From NCBI RefSeq assembly GCF_001949145.1, contig NW_019091385.1, positions 548,099 to 586,163 on the forward strand: DNA of 38,065 bases. Reading direction: 5' to 3'. Origin of the DNA: Acanthaster planci (Eukaryota; Echinodermata; Asteroidea; Valvatida; Acanthasteridae). A program made the position numbers and the translations under genes. The notes beneath the pieces were generated by a model, which did no database searches, had not been told where the DNA came from, and worked only from the letters and a program-made list of their open reading frames with translations. This document shows positions 12,636 through 20,971 of this stretch, piece after piece; positions within the stretch are counted from its first letter, which is position 1; every line of letters begins with the position of its first letter.

Positions 12636-12668
12636 TATATAAAAGGTGGTGAGATCGGTTCATTCCCC
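12636..12668 (+). promoter_or_regulatory. Strong TATA box with initiator, candidate GPCR promoter
   Basis: TATATAAAAG at 12636-12645 is a textbook TATA box. A consensus initiator TCATTCC follows with its A at 12662, 24 to 26 nt after the first T of the TATA core, which is slightly short but workable. A good splice donor (A/GTGAGT, 12822) lies 160 nt downstream, and a strong acceptor (TTTCTTTTCATAG) ends at 14168, upstream of the GPCR start codon. Assigning this promoter to the GPCR is inference from strand, spacing and splice signals. Confidence 0.45.
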
Positions 12669-12821
12669 GGTGAAGAGTTTTGCAGCGACACGGTCGATGT
12701 TGTCTTGATGAGAGAAGTAACGTTACCTCTGAGCTCCAGAGTAATGTGCCCGATTGGAAAAATACGTCCGAGTTGCTGAACTCTCAAGGAGGATTCTACA
12801 TGCACCATTTACCATTTATCA
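12662..12821 (+). other. Putative 5' UTR exon of the GPCR gene
   Basis: This is the interval between the predicted initiator and the GTGAGT donor. It contains an ORF running across it on + but no recognised domain. If real, it would splice to 14169 and leave about 430 nt of 5' UTR before the GPCR ATG. The 1.35-kb interval between donor and acceptor (12822-14168) has no other recognised feature except a 20-bp palindrome at 13335-13354. It could equally belong to an unrelated non-coding transcript. Confidence 0.3.
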
Positions 12822-14597
12822 GTGAGTGTCTTTAAAAAGATTAAACAAACTTGGCGTATTGGGAAGAAAAAAGAATGACGTTAGCAGTCGCAAAGCTTTT
12901 GCTTTCCGTAATTAATTGAAGGTGTGTTGCTTTTGATTATGAGCCGGTTTGTCGTTTTCTGTAACGGGTGCACCGGTATCATTTGGTGGTTGGTTTTTGC
13001 CTTACATATTAAAAGTATTATAAAAAGTGGAAGTTGGCTTCCCAAAGACACGATTTTGGGGGGAATTTCTAGTAGGCCTAATTTTGGTGTGGGGGCAGGG
13101 GACGGAAAGTTTTTGCCACTCCCTCGATGTGATTGAATGTGCTCAAATTTTGTCACCTTGACGATTTATTCTCTCTTTCTTCCACCTTCGAACCAGTTTC
13201 TGATAAATCATTTTTGTATGATTCTCTTAAAATTGGGGCATTTCGTTTCCACCCCACCCTCCATGGAATTCAACCCTCACCTGACGCACTTTACGGATCT
13301 AATAATATTGTTTTGAGGGTTGTCGCTTGAAGTCAAACTTGTCTGGACAAGTTTCTGACATTGCTGCGGCATCGGACCGCGAGGGTTACGAACAATGTCC
13401 AAAAACACTTTCGCTGAATAAAGTAAATAAACCTGACGATTTCCTAATCCAATTCGACAGAGTTGACTGTCGATTCGCTGTTGGAATTACGCATTTTTGG
13501 CTAGTTTTGTCAAACGCTTTTTTTTCAAAAATGCACACCGCGTACTTGATATGTCGTCAATTTCCCCCGTCGGATTACAATTGTGTTCGGTTCCTATAGA
13601 TATCACTGGGATAGCGGCTCCTGATGTTGTTATGTGAACGATCAGTTGTATTGGTATGCATTATCCACAGCATAGCAATGATGAAACGTCTCTTGTTTAT
13701 CAAATTTCATCTCTGTTTGTAATGCCTGAGCTGTAACACAAGATGGCGTGAATAGTACGCCTGGTGTTGGGCCTAATGCGTCGTGGACGATATCAGCGAT
13801 CGGCCTGCTCAAAGCAGCGTTGCTGTGTAGAATAAATAGCTGATCAGATTTTGCACTTGCGCTGTACTTGCCAATCGAAATAATACCTTCGTTATAGTTT
13901 ATAGACTCTTGCCCGTACTGAATCTCATTCTCGCATGCAGTCCAGTTTCAAATCAATCAAGTATGTTCTTACTCGTGGTCTGGCTTTGAATTTACCTTTA
14001 AGACTGTAATAAAACAAATCTCTGCGTGGATCATTTTGAAACAAGTTGTTATTATCATTTCAGGGGCTTTGTTGACAAAATGTGGTTTATTGTCATCAAA
14101 GAATAAAAGTAAATAAAATCCACTGCACCTTACAAGTATTCATCTTTACAATAACTTTCTTTTCATAGGTTGCGTGTAATCTGAGGGGAGAATTCCACGG
14201 TAGAGGTGTCACAGGCGTCGTGTTCAGAAGACATAAATAACCTTATGCATGACAAGGTTCTGTATCAGACAATGCAGGCCGATAATCGAAGACGATGCTC
14301 GGGTGTCTTGCCCTCCGCCGTGCTTTGAACAACAGAATTGAGAGGTCCGTCCATCAGTGTTCAAGGGAGGCCATCCAACAAAGCTTGGTATCAAATTTCC
14401 TCCAAATGTACACAATATCCTCCTTTAAAGCAGATTCTTCCCACAAACAGAATTGCTGACTTTGTTTTCTTGAAGTAGGCCGAGCCACATTTTGAAAACA
14501 ACTTTGTGTAAAGTATTCGAGATAAAGAGTCGGCCCTCTTTAAAAAACTGACTGTAACCGACTCTTTTGCTAGAACAGTCATACACGACTGAGAAAT

Positions 14598-15372
14598 ATG
14601 ACAACTGAAACGTATAGGCCTATGACAGATTCGTGGCTAACAGAAACTCTAGTCACCGCATTAGATGGTCATAGGCACAGTGAAAAAGACGGTAGTGGAG
14701 GTGGTGCCGGGGTTAGTGGTGGAGATGAAACCCAGGGGTGGGGAGTGGGCGGGATTGAGAACAGCATCCCCGTGCGCATCACCTACACCATCATCGCTTG
14801 TCTGGGCATCGCCGGTAATTTCATCGTCATCTTTGCCTTAATCAAGGTGCCCTCGCTGCGCAATTGCACTAGCTACTTCATCATCCACCTGGCTGCTACG
14901 GACCTGATCACCTCTATCTGGGTCATCCCGTTCCACATGCTGTCCGTGGTGCCTCACATCCCCGAGGGGTTGGGTGGGGAGTTGGTCTGCCGTCTATTCC
15001 TCTCTAAGTATCCACTCTGGGTGACCATCTTCGCTTCGGTGTACAGTATGGTCTGTGTGACGATGGAGCGCTTCTTTGCGGTGGTCTATCCGCTCAAGTA
15101 CAAGGCCCTGTACACCACCTCCCGTATCGTCCCCATGATCGTATCTTGCTGGCTGGTGGGGGCGGTGTCCAACTGGTTTTTCTTCTACAACTACGACTAC
15201 GTAAGCGGGAAAGGTTGCATCTTCGTGTCTTGGCCCAGCTCGGCTGTCAGCGCGGTCATCGGGGTGTACATCTTTGCTGTCGTGTACTTCATTCCGATCA
15301 CAACCATGTTGGTAGCTCACTGGAAGATGATCAAATCTCTGAAGAAACAAGCATCATCGCTTGAAGGAAAAG
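14598..15372 (+). CDS. Class A (rhodopsin-like) GPCR, coding exon 1: N-terminus to intracellular loop 3
   Basis: This exon encodes residues 1-258 of a 383-residue seven-transmembrane receptor that should couple an extracellular ligand to G proteins at the plasma membrane. The first 58 residues are Gly/Ser-rich with no N-glycosylation sequon. TM1 is about residues 60-82 (GNFIV motif), TM2 93-114 with the sodium-site Asp102 (LAATDL), TM3 137-160 ending in an ERF motif (157-159) in place of DRY, TM4 176-197 with Trp185, and TM5 215-240 with Pro233. Cys131 and Cys207 form the expected TM3-ECL2 disulphide. The ATG at 14598 is the first in frame. The exon ends at the first base of an Ala codon before GTCAGT. 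The TM2/TM3 style resembles peptide receptors, but I cannot name the ligand. Confidence 0.87.
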
Positions 15373-15918
15373 GTCAGTGATAAATAATTCTTAATCCATA
15401 TTCAACACTCCAAATTCAGCTTAGAAATGTCCGAATGAAACGCATTTATACTTAGATTTGACCAATGAAGTTTTGCACTTCATTTGGTTCAACTATCTGT
15501 AACATTGTCAGCAATTGTCAGGTCACATGACCCCCCATCCCATCCTATTCTGACCAACGTTTAGAGCTTAGAATCATCAACAAATGGCTTCCCGAAAGGC
15601 GATCATGTTATTCTCTGCAAGAGAAGTTACTATTGACAATAAACACTCATTCCACTGTCAGACGTAATTTCACTGTCATCCAGAAGAAACTTTGCGACAG
15701 CGTCCTATAGGAAATCTTTCTGACGACAATCTCATGACGTCAGACAGAGCATATTGTCAGAAACGTCGGGTCCTCCGCGGATCTTGTCAGAGCCTTACAA
15801 TTCACAAAAGGCATTTCCTGCTTGATGCTGCCATAAACTGACTTCTGTTGCTTAATTAATTTAACCTCACCTTGCATACCTGGAAATCACATGTGTCATT
15901 TGTTCCGGTCATTTTCAG
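15373..15918 (+). other. GPCR intron within intracellular loop 3
   Basis: A 546-nt phase-1 intron with GTCAGT donor and TTTTCAG acceptor. It holds a perfect CRE palindrome TGACGTCA at 15735-15742 and a scatter of short CTGTCAG-like repeats between 15650 and 15790. I see nothing coding in it. Confidence 0.75.
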
Positions 15919-16295
15919 CCTGCAGAGGCGGTGCTTGTAAGAAGCAGGCTTGGCAGCTGCAGGTGGCCCAAGATCTCAGCCGCATGCTGTTGGTGGTGGT
16001 GGTGACCTACGCGGCCTGCTGGCTCCCCAACCAAGTCTTGTTCCTGGCATACAATCTGGGCGTTCCAGTCAGCTTTGCTAGTCTCCCCTTCCACCTGTCT
16101 GTCATCCTAGCACTCTGTAACTCCTGTATCAACCCCTTCATCTACACGCTCAAGAATGAGCAGTTCCGAAACGGCGTGAGGAAGGCACTGTGTCTGAGGG
16201 CAACAGGGGTCGTGGAGCCAGCCGCTAACTCCCTGGAGGGGGCTGAACAGAGAACGGCCAACACGCGAAGTACCAACGTAGAAAGCATTGCATGA
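15919..16295 (+). CDS. Class A GPCR, coding exon 2: TM6, TM7 and C-tail
   Basis: The exon follows ATTTTCAG, completes the split Ala codon and encodes residues 259-383. TM6 carries the CWLP toggle motif (292-295), with Tyr289 where most family members have Phe at position 6.44. TM7 holds NSCINPFIY (326-334), the NPxxY activation motif, followed by helix 8 (LKNEQFRNGVRKAL) and a Cys for possible palmitoylation. The Ser/Thr-containing tail ends at TGA 16293-16295. The 546-nt intron falls in intracellular loop 3, a common place for introns in this class. Total length is 383 residues. The ligand class is unknown; galanin/allatostatin-like or other neuropeptide receptors are possible. Confidence 0.87.
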
Positions 16296-17138
16296 AAGTT
16301 ATACATATAACAGGTTTTGCCCTTACCCAACGTATATATTAATAAGCACTGCATGCTCAGTGCTTGTCCGAGAGCTTGCGAAAAAAACCTCACAAGCTTA
16401 CCCACGACCTCCTGCTTACTAGTGCAGATGTCTTAACTGCACTAGTAATACATCTTGAAAATGCATGAAAGTTGTTTATTTACAACTTTCATGAAAGTTG
16501 TTTATTTACGAAATATATAAGTAGAAGGATGTAAAAAAAAAATTGAAAACTAACTACATTGTAAGACCACTGAGAACAGTGACATTTCGTCTTACCTTTC
16601 TAGGTGTTGGTGACCCATTCCTGGCATTTGCTCCCGCAGCCCAACGGACAGACTGCTCTATGAGGGTAGACATGAATAACCCAGTTTTCATGTTCAGATA
16701 CTTTGCAATTTTCTTAAGCAGAAATTGGGATATTTGTTGGAAAAATGGACAGCTAAGATCTGTCAAACTCAGAGCGCATCGCTTGTAGTGACGAAGAAAC
16801 TATAAATACTTCAGGTGTTAGAATTTTGAGGATGCTTATGAGGTGAATGTGCTTGTTAATGTAACTGCAGAAACTGTCAGGAACGGACGCAATTAATATC
16901 AGCATGCATAATGTGTGTGCATTAAAACCTCCCCAAAGAAACCTTTTAAATTTTCTAATGGTCAGAACATTATAAAAAAATAGAAATAATAAGTTTCGTC
17001 ATAATCATCCTCCATTGGTTGAAGCAAATTCACGCCCACGCCAATAGAAGTGGTCTCATATCTCCCTTTTTCGTGTTTTTTTTTATCTAGGAATTGAAAT
17101 GACGGGAAGCTGGTTTCCAAATAGAGGCTTACGCTGTA
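16296..17138. other. GPCR 3' UTR and F-box upstream region, with two hairpin repeats
   Basis: After the GPCR stop there are two perfect inverted repeats. One has 12-bp arms TTACTAGTGCAG at 16416-16427 and its complement at 16437-16448, with a 9-nt loop. The other has 11-bp arms CATGAAAGTTG at 16464-16474 and its complement at 16483-16493, and its left arm is repeated directly at 16490. ORFs of 70 to 80 codons on both strands (16543-16788) have no family resemblance. No canonical AATAAA is evident. Confidence 0.6.
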
Positions 17139-17280
17139 GAGTACCGAAGTGTGACGTCACTGTGAACCAAAAAGTGCAGTGCAAACGAATGGAATACGCG
17201 CGCGTTGGTTCACGCGCTGGTTCTTGCGCTAATGTCTTTTACACACTAATCGTGCGCGTGACGTATTCACTTCGATAGTC
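17139..17280. mobile_element. MITE copy 1, about 142 bp, with CRE-containing terminal inverted repeats
   Basis: This segment is close to 90% identical by eye to 36452-36595. Its left end reads GAGTACCGAAGTG then TGACGTCAC, and the reverse complement of its right end reads GACTATCGAAGTG then AATACGTCAC, so the ends are inverted repeats. It is too short to encode anything. The left flank is TA; the right flank here is TC rather than TA, so a target duplication is not proven at this copy. It sits about 320 nt upstream of the F-box ATG and places a perfect CRE palindrome (TGACGTCA) in its 5' flank. Confidence 0.75.
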
Positions 17281-17599
17281 TCACCTTATTTGTGTTGTGT
17301 TTGTTATCGTTTCTGGGCGTTTATTGTGATTTCACAAAGGCAATTATGCTACATCACCACGCACTTTTATTCAAAACGCAACACGTTGAACGTGTGCATA
17401 CCTGTTACTTCAGTGTTGTTGCCACGACCACGGTGTATTAGTTTAGCCACAACATTTTGACTTCAAAGTTGAGTATATTAAAATTGTGGGTGTTGGGTTT
17501 GTCGCACAATGTGAAGTGGTGCCATTATTTGTCCGGTTTGATTTTATTTCGACGACAGGGGAGCTTTCTTCAAGAGCTCATTCAGAGCTAGTAGCAAGC

Positions 17600-19036
17600 A
17601 TGTCAGAAACGGGTCAGGACCACTTGGTCGACGTGGAAAACGAGGCAGGCCCAAGTACAGAAAGTGGAGTCACTCATCGAGAGCATGTCGACTGGAGTCT
17701 GCTACCCGATGTCACCACGACTGTGATAGCTTCATATTTGCTGCCTTGGCAACGTGGCTACATGGCGATGGTCTGCAGCAACTGGAACCGCGCCATCATG
17801 AAATCGCCACACTTGTGGCGAACCAAGGAGTTCCGACTTCATGGCAACTGGAGAGATTGTCATAACCTTGCCTATGCTAAGAGCGTGGGGCGACACCTTA
17901 AGAGAGTGTACTGTTCGTTCGGGTTCCGATCGCATCGCTATCCACGTCGCATGCAGAAGTTCTTCACTGCCTTACTGGCAGAGCTCTATCGTAGCGGACC
18001 CGTTCAACTTTTGGATCTACATGTCACCTCGATGCAGTTCCACCGGAACTTCCAGTCGCCAGACACCCACCATGCCAGGAAAGGTATCATGCGATCCTTG
18101 AACCGGTTCCTTCGACGACAGACCATGCTTGAGACTCTAGATCTGAGTGAAGATCTGTTGCGATTGGACGAAGGTATTGCTTTGTTGTCCTCGGTGACTG
18201 AAAATTCATCCTCCACTCTCAAGGTACTGTATATTGATGACACTTTCCAGCAAGGGGCTGGAGTTCATGCTGACTCAAGTTTTGCCAGAATCATGGGTCG
18301 TTTCACCGAGCTGGTTGATGTGACCATTAACTACAGCTGCATGTCGGCGGAGCTGCTGTCTCGACTGGCCACTGCTTGCAGTTCGGCACTACAAGTTCTG
18401 AACATCACCACTCATCGTCATGACAGTCACGAGCACAGCATTGACCGAGAGGCGTGGGTCGATTTCAGCGAAGCTTTGCCTGGGACCCACGTCACCCTGT
18501 CCATGAGCGGCATCGTGAGGATGGTCGCCGTCTATCGCATCTTGACACCCGGTATGCCGCTGACTAGCCTGCGCGTCTTTGGTCACAACGACGGAGGCTT
18601 CCATCCGGATAGGACCCTTCGCTACCTCTCTCGACATTTTCAACACTCCATACGCAAGATCGTGGTAGACGTCGGCCCTGTCTACCACCCCTACGGTCGC
18701 GGATTGCACAACCTCGTCCAGAATTGCAAAAAGGTGGAAAACCTTCAGATCCACGGACGCATTTCTTGGCCGGTTCTGCGCGACGTCTTCGACTTCGTGG
18801 ACGAGACGTACATCAAGAAAGGTCTTCGACCTAGCCTGACCTATCTCCGGGTAGTCATCACGACGATAGGTTTTGGCCAGGAAGAGGCGTTAGTAATGGA
18901 GGAATTTCGCCCGACCTTTGACCTACACAACCTTAACTACGAGCTCGTCTTCGATCCCATGTACCCGCTACCGCTCGGTCCCTTGGTACCTGAAGCTGAT
19001 GGCCAGCTGGTCGACGATGGGATCGAGGTTTGGTAA
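17600..19036 (+). CDS. FBXO39: F-box protein, FBXO39-like, single exon
   Basis: The 478-residue protein has an F-box at about residues 31-75 (WSLLPDVTTTVIASYLL, then MVCSNWNRAIMKSPHLW), followed by an irregular leucine-rich-repeat-like region to the C-terminus. It would act as the substrate receptor of an SCF (SKP1-CUL1-F-box) ubiquitin ligase. The order of motifs after the F-box (KSVGRHLKRV, RSLNRFLRR, LEDTLDLS-like and FTELVDVTINYSCMSAELL segments, the repeated 'initial Leu every 25 to 30 residues' pattern) matches what I recall of FBXO39, which is about 440 residues in vertebrates. The ATG at 17600 has A at -3 and lies just before the acidic N-terminus; the frame is open upstream to 17486 without another ATG. 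No introns interrupt it. The ligase substrate is unknown. The gene is convergent with the fucosyltransferase. Confidence 0.82.
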   Translation: MSETGQDHLVDVENEAGPSTESGVTHREHVDWSLLPDVTTTVIASYLLPWQRGYMAMVCSNWNRAIMKSPHLWRTKEFRLHGNWRDCHNLAYAKSVGRHLKRVYCSFGFRSHRYPRRMQKFFTALLAELYRSGPVQLLDLHVTSMQFHRNFQSPDTHHARKGIMRSLNRFLRRQTMLETLDLSEDLLRLDEGIALLSSVTENSSSTLKVLYIDDTFQQGAGVHADSSFARIMGRFTELVDVTINYSCMSAELLSRLATACSSALQVLNITTHRHDSHEHSIDREAWVDFSEALPGTHVTLSMSGIVRMVAVYRILTPGMPLTSLRVFGHNDGGFHPDRTLRYLSRHFQHSIRKIVVDVGPVYHPYGRGLHNLVQNCKKVENLQIHGRISWPVLRDVFDFVDETYIKKGLRPSLTYLRVVITTIGFGQEEALVMEEFRPTFDLHNLNYELVFDPMYPLPLGPLVPEADGQLVDDGIEVW

Positions 19037-19612
19037 TTTGTACAAACATTCACAAAGCTGTCGCGGTATTTTACTCCGTGTAGGACACAACACCAATACC
19101 TTCGAATTCGTCGCACAAAAATTTCTACCAGGTGTCCAGTTGTTTTTGGATGGTGTTTGTGCAGATCAGAAAGACGAATCAGTGGGACCTTTTACTTGTG
19201 AAAAAAAATCATCCTATTTTTGGCGCGAGATAGTCGCGTTAGGAACAATTATTCGGTGAATGCATTAGACACGTAACTTTTGAAGATGATTTATACAATT
19301 CCTCAAGCTTAATGTATTTTTTCCGTGGTGGGAGGCACTTTTTATTATAAAAAAAAATATTACACCCAACTTCTTTTTTCGAACCAATATTGCCTGTTTT
19401 TGCTTATTTCTCTCTTCGAACATCTGCACGTCTATGCAAATCTTTCTTGTCCTCTTGATTGAAAACCACAATTAGGACAGACATACTGCTGTGTCTGGTA
19501 TAAAATGCAAATAATTCAATGAACTATAAATATATAGTTTTCATGTTAATATTTTAAAAATGACTTCTTTGTCCATCCGTGCATACTAAGGAACTCAATA
19601 TATTATGTAGAT
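19037..19612. other. Convergent 3' UTR region between F-box and fucosyltransferase genes
   Basis: The two genes end tail to tail 576 bp apart. TTTATT at 19341-19346 gives an AATAAA polyadenylation hexamer for the minus-strand fucosyltransferase, about 270 nt after its stop. No canonical hexamer is obvious on the + strand. The remainder is AT-rich with A runs. Confidence 0.55.
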
Positions 19613-20971
19613 CTATTTCTGTTGTCTCCAGGGGGTCCAATTGTCAAAATTGTTGTCTATGACTCTTGCTCGAACGCGAACCGCTGAGGAAATATCAACT
19701 TTATGTCTGCACATTTTAAACCAAGAGGAATTTCCCAGCTCTTTCACTTTGGGAACTACTATACTTGACGCATCAGTCTGATGCGGAAGAATGCTACAAA
19801 ATAGTTCCGGCTTTGGCGGGAAATGAGTTTCCACGCGTGTCGTCAGTTTCCATTCGAAGTACTTATTGTACATAGCGTCATTCCTATCCAGTAACAGGAG
19901 GTAGTCGACAAGTTCTTTGATCGAAGGAAAGTCACCGATGTGGATGAAAGAATTCCTTGGGGCCACTCGTTCAAAATCCTGCCTTGGTGCGCCACCAACG
20001 ACCGGCAAGATGCCATGCTGGAGGGATGTGTCCCAAAACGTTTCTGTGATGTAATCTCGACACTCTGTGTTTGCAAGAGCGAGGTAGAACTTGTACTGTC
20101 CCAGCAGTTTCTTGCACTGTTCGGAGCCGCGCGGCAAGCAGTCGATTGCTCCACACCGACCGTAGGTGTCAACCCTCACCAACTCTCTGATCCGTTCCAC
20201 GAACTCGTTTCTCGGCCAGAAAATTTCTTCACAATTGCTAGCCATCCAGGCAATCAGTCTGTTTTTTCCTTTTGCATAGTTTTGCTTAGACAAAACTCTC
20301 CTCAAAGAACCGGACGTCTCGTTAGATACGGTTTTCCCGAATGAGAAAGGGATGTCTGAGTCGGCATTGTACGTCATCAACTTGTGGTATTTGAGCTTTG
20401 CTAACCTTAAATCTTTAACCCATCTTAGGGCCCTGAATGGAGATTCCGTGCTGAAGTACACCCAGGTTTGACCCACAGGTGGCAATTTATTCACCAGAGT
20501 TGCTAAATTCCCGGCAAGCATTTTAGGCATCATTCCAAACACCACAGCATCTTTTGTCTTGAATTCCTCAACGTCTGTTGACACAGTGACTCCAATCACC
20601 GTCCTAAAACCCGGGCAGAGCACTGCAGCGCGGTGTCGATAGGACCCTGGTATCCCGGCGGCAAACAGGTTAAGAATACCGCTCAGTTCTGGGAAATCCT
20701 CCATATTATCGATGCCCCCATAAAGCAGAAACTCCCGGAAGATTGTGGACCCGTTCGTGGAAGGATCTAGGCGGTATCTCGTGATGAATTCGCGCCGGTC
20801 ACGAACGTAGAAGCCGTCCGGAGTAAGGCTGGGGTTAGACTTGAAGAACTGCGACAGACTTCCCACCCAGGGACCGGGCAGGACAAGGTAGGAACCGCAC
20901 AAGATTATGACTAGAATGATACCCACGATGGGCCGAACAGCTCGACGGATGATGGATCGGAAAACCTGCAT
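19613..20971 (-). CDS. GT10 alpha-1,3-fucosyltransferase-like Golgi protein with altered donor motif
   Basis: The 452-residue type II membrane protein has a short basic cytoplasmic end, a transmembrane anchor at about 14-32, a stem, and a GT10 catalytic region. GT10 enzymes move fucose from GDP-fucose to N-acetyllactosamine-type glycans in the Golgi. Family landmarks in order are VYFSTESP (171-178), DSDIPFSFG (204-212), NRLIAWMASNC (237-247), VDTYGRCG (267-274), YKFYLALANTECRDYITETF (293-312), and SFIHIGDFPSIKELVDYLLL (341-360). Sequons lie at N73, N217, N414 and N444. In the donor motif, the usual FEN..., TEK and NA positions read ALANT, TET and TS: Glu to Ala at 300, Lys to Thr at 311 and Asn to Thr at 315. 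The TEK lysine contacts GDP-fucose in family structures, so activity is doubtful. The N-terminal Met overlaps a good acceptor (CTTTCCTCATGCAG/G), so an upstream exon is possible. Confidence 0.85.
   Translation of the reverse strand: MQVFRSIIRRAVRPIVGIILVIILCGSYLVLPGPWVGSLSQFFKSNPSLTPDGFYVRDRREFITRYRLDPSTNGSTIFREFLLYGGIDNMEDFPELSGILNLFAAGIPGSYRHRAAVLCPGFRTVIGVTVSTDVEEFKTKDAVVFGMMPKMLAGNLATLVNKLPPVGQTWVYFSTESPFRALRWVKDLRLAKLKYHKLMTYNADSDIPFSFGKTVSNETSGSLRRVLSKQNYAKGKNRLIAWMASNCEEIFWPRNEFVERIRELVRVDTYGRCGAIDCLPRGSEQCKKLLGQYKFYLALANTECRDYITETFWDTSLQHGILPVVGGAPRQDFERVAPRNSFIHIGDFPSIKELVDYLLLLDRNDAMYNKYFEWKLTTRVETHFPPKPELFCSILPHQTDASSIVVPKVKELGNSSWFKMCRHKVDISSAVRVRARVIDNNFDNWTPWRQQK

Noticed and set aside
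17486-17599. Upstream in-frame extension of the F-box ORF
   Set aside because: It starts at a GTG, has no in-frame ATG, and the first ATG at 17600 has a good context.
18389-18754. 121-codon ORF antisense to the F-box gene
   Set aside because: It is the shadow of a long real coding exon; no domain of its own.
19940-20344. 134-codon ORF antisense to the fucosyltransferase
   Set aside because: Shadow of the minus-strand GT10 coding sequence.
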